A stretch of DNA of 64,000 bases from Lycium barbarum (lineage: Eukaryota > Streptophyta > Magnoliopsida > Solanales > Solanaceae). Shown piece after piece: positions 61,202 to 64,000 of the stretch (the stretch's first letter is position 1; the number at the start of each line of letters is the position of its first letter). The DNA lies in the NCBI RefSeq assembly GCF_019175385.1, contig NC_083348.1, forward strand, positions 43,670,950 to 43,734,949, in the 5' to 3' direction. The notes under the pieces were generated by a model. The model saw nothing but the letters and a program-made list of their open reading frames with translations, searched no databases and was not told the DNA's origin. The position numbers and the translations under genes are program-made.

Positions 61202-61968
61202 TCTAGAGTAAAACTTCCTTTCCCATATCAATATCTTATCATTATCTCTTACTCACCAATATATAAATTGTAATACTGCATTTGAGTTCTTAATGTCAAA
61301 TTTCCCTATATCTTCAATAAATCTCAATTCTCTGAAATCTCGAATGCAACTCATTCCAGTTCCTTTAATTACGAATCATTTTCCCCTCCAAGGTTTTTCC
61401 CTTACATCAAATTGAAATCATTCTAAAACTTCTCTTTGAAAGCATCTCATAATTGTTCATTCAATCATGACTTACCAAACATCCGATTGTCACATTTTCC
61501 CTTCATTCTTTCTCCATAGCATAGACATTCAAACAGTTCAATTTGTAAAAATTTCGGCAGAGTTTCCTCTATACTTCTTACTACCCCATTCCTACACACA
61601 GCCCAGAAAACACATCTAATGACTCACAGGGCGATCACAAATACCTGTAACATCTAGCTCAAGTTCTTATATCAAAGTCTATCAATATCAATAAGGCAGG
61701 AAACATACCTTTTGGAGTAACAACTTCAATTATCATCAATTACCTCATAGCAGCATAATCAACTGCTTATCCACAATCAAAACATTTAGGGTTAGAATCA
61801 GGGACATCACATCCTATAATTTAGCTCTACGGCACGATCTAAGATGAGAAGGAAGGGTCAATGGTTCCAAAATGCCCTGCAGCCCCTTGTTTATGAGTGC
61901 GGCGCACTTCACACCCATAAACAAGACTCTACCGGACACGGTCTGTAGACAACCCTAGGACAGAACTA

Positions 61969-61979
61969 CTCTGATACCA
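61969..61979 (-). promoter_or_regulatory. Primer-binding site of element B
   Basis: Reverse complement tggtatcagag, matching the iMet PBS; four bases from the LTR. Confidence 0.9.
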
Positions 61980-61983
61980 CTTC

Positions 61984-64000
<2,017 letters not shown>

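Overview
This is plant nuclear DNA made almost entirely of nested LTR retrotransposons of the Ty3/gypsy (Metaviridae) type. I see no host protein gene, tRNA gene or rRNA gene. The elements have tRNA-iMet primer sites (tggtatcagagc), long LTRs (about 2.2-3.6 kb where complete), 5-bp target-site duplications (TSDs) and, in the best copy, a gag-PR-RT-RNaseH-IN-chromodomain polyprotein. That combination points to chromoviruses of the Tekay/Del kind. The LTR style and the 'agtacgaa..atgtactgagtatgtaaggc' signature look Solanaceae-like to me; that is recognition, not proof.

Layout. 1-2276: PBS and 5' LTR of a minus-strand element whose body lies left of the window. 2277-5197: an older plus-strand LTR of a second family (family A). 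5676-18717: a decayed plus-strand element (D) split by two solo LTRs with perfect TSDs (7037-10675 and 13643-17065). 18718-23090: AT-rich debris with an LTR fragment, another element's 3' end and two Helitron-like termini. 23091-48518: one family-A LTR blown apart by element I (23881-34640, plus) and element C (36307-48142, minus, itself holding a solo LTR at 37981-40516). 48519-52866 and beyond: a second, inverted family-A LTR containing a solo LTR (50166-52819) and element B (52867 to past the right edge, minus), which holds solo LTR 54716-57100. The nesting is four deep and can be ordered from TSDs.

Element I is structurally complete (2.8-kb LTRs about 2% different by hand count, PBS, PPT, TSD ctaat). 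Its 1618-codon reading frame is broken by one TAG and has lost an integrase catalytic Asp, an integrase zinc-finger His and zinc-knuckle cysteines, so it cannot be autonomous as it stands.

The most interesting signals are non-coding and shared by LTRs that are otherwise unlike each other: (1) a cluster of consecutive short hairpins present in all LTR groups, with some changes kept as G-U pairs; (2) a splice-donor-like AG|GTAAG/GTATG in almost every LTR downstream of a TATA-like box, paired in element I with a textbook acceptor two bases before the gag ATG, suggesting a spliced leader that removes the PBS; (3) a hairpin abutting the polypurine tract; (4) a hairpin enclosing a TGACGTAAGG box. 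All counts and alignments were made by eye.
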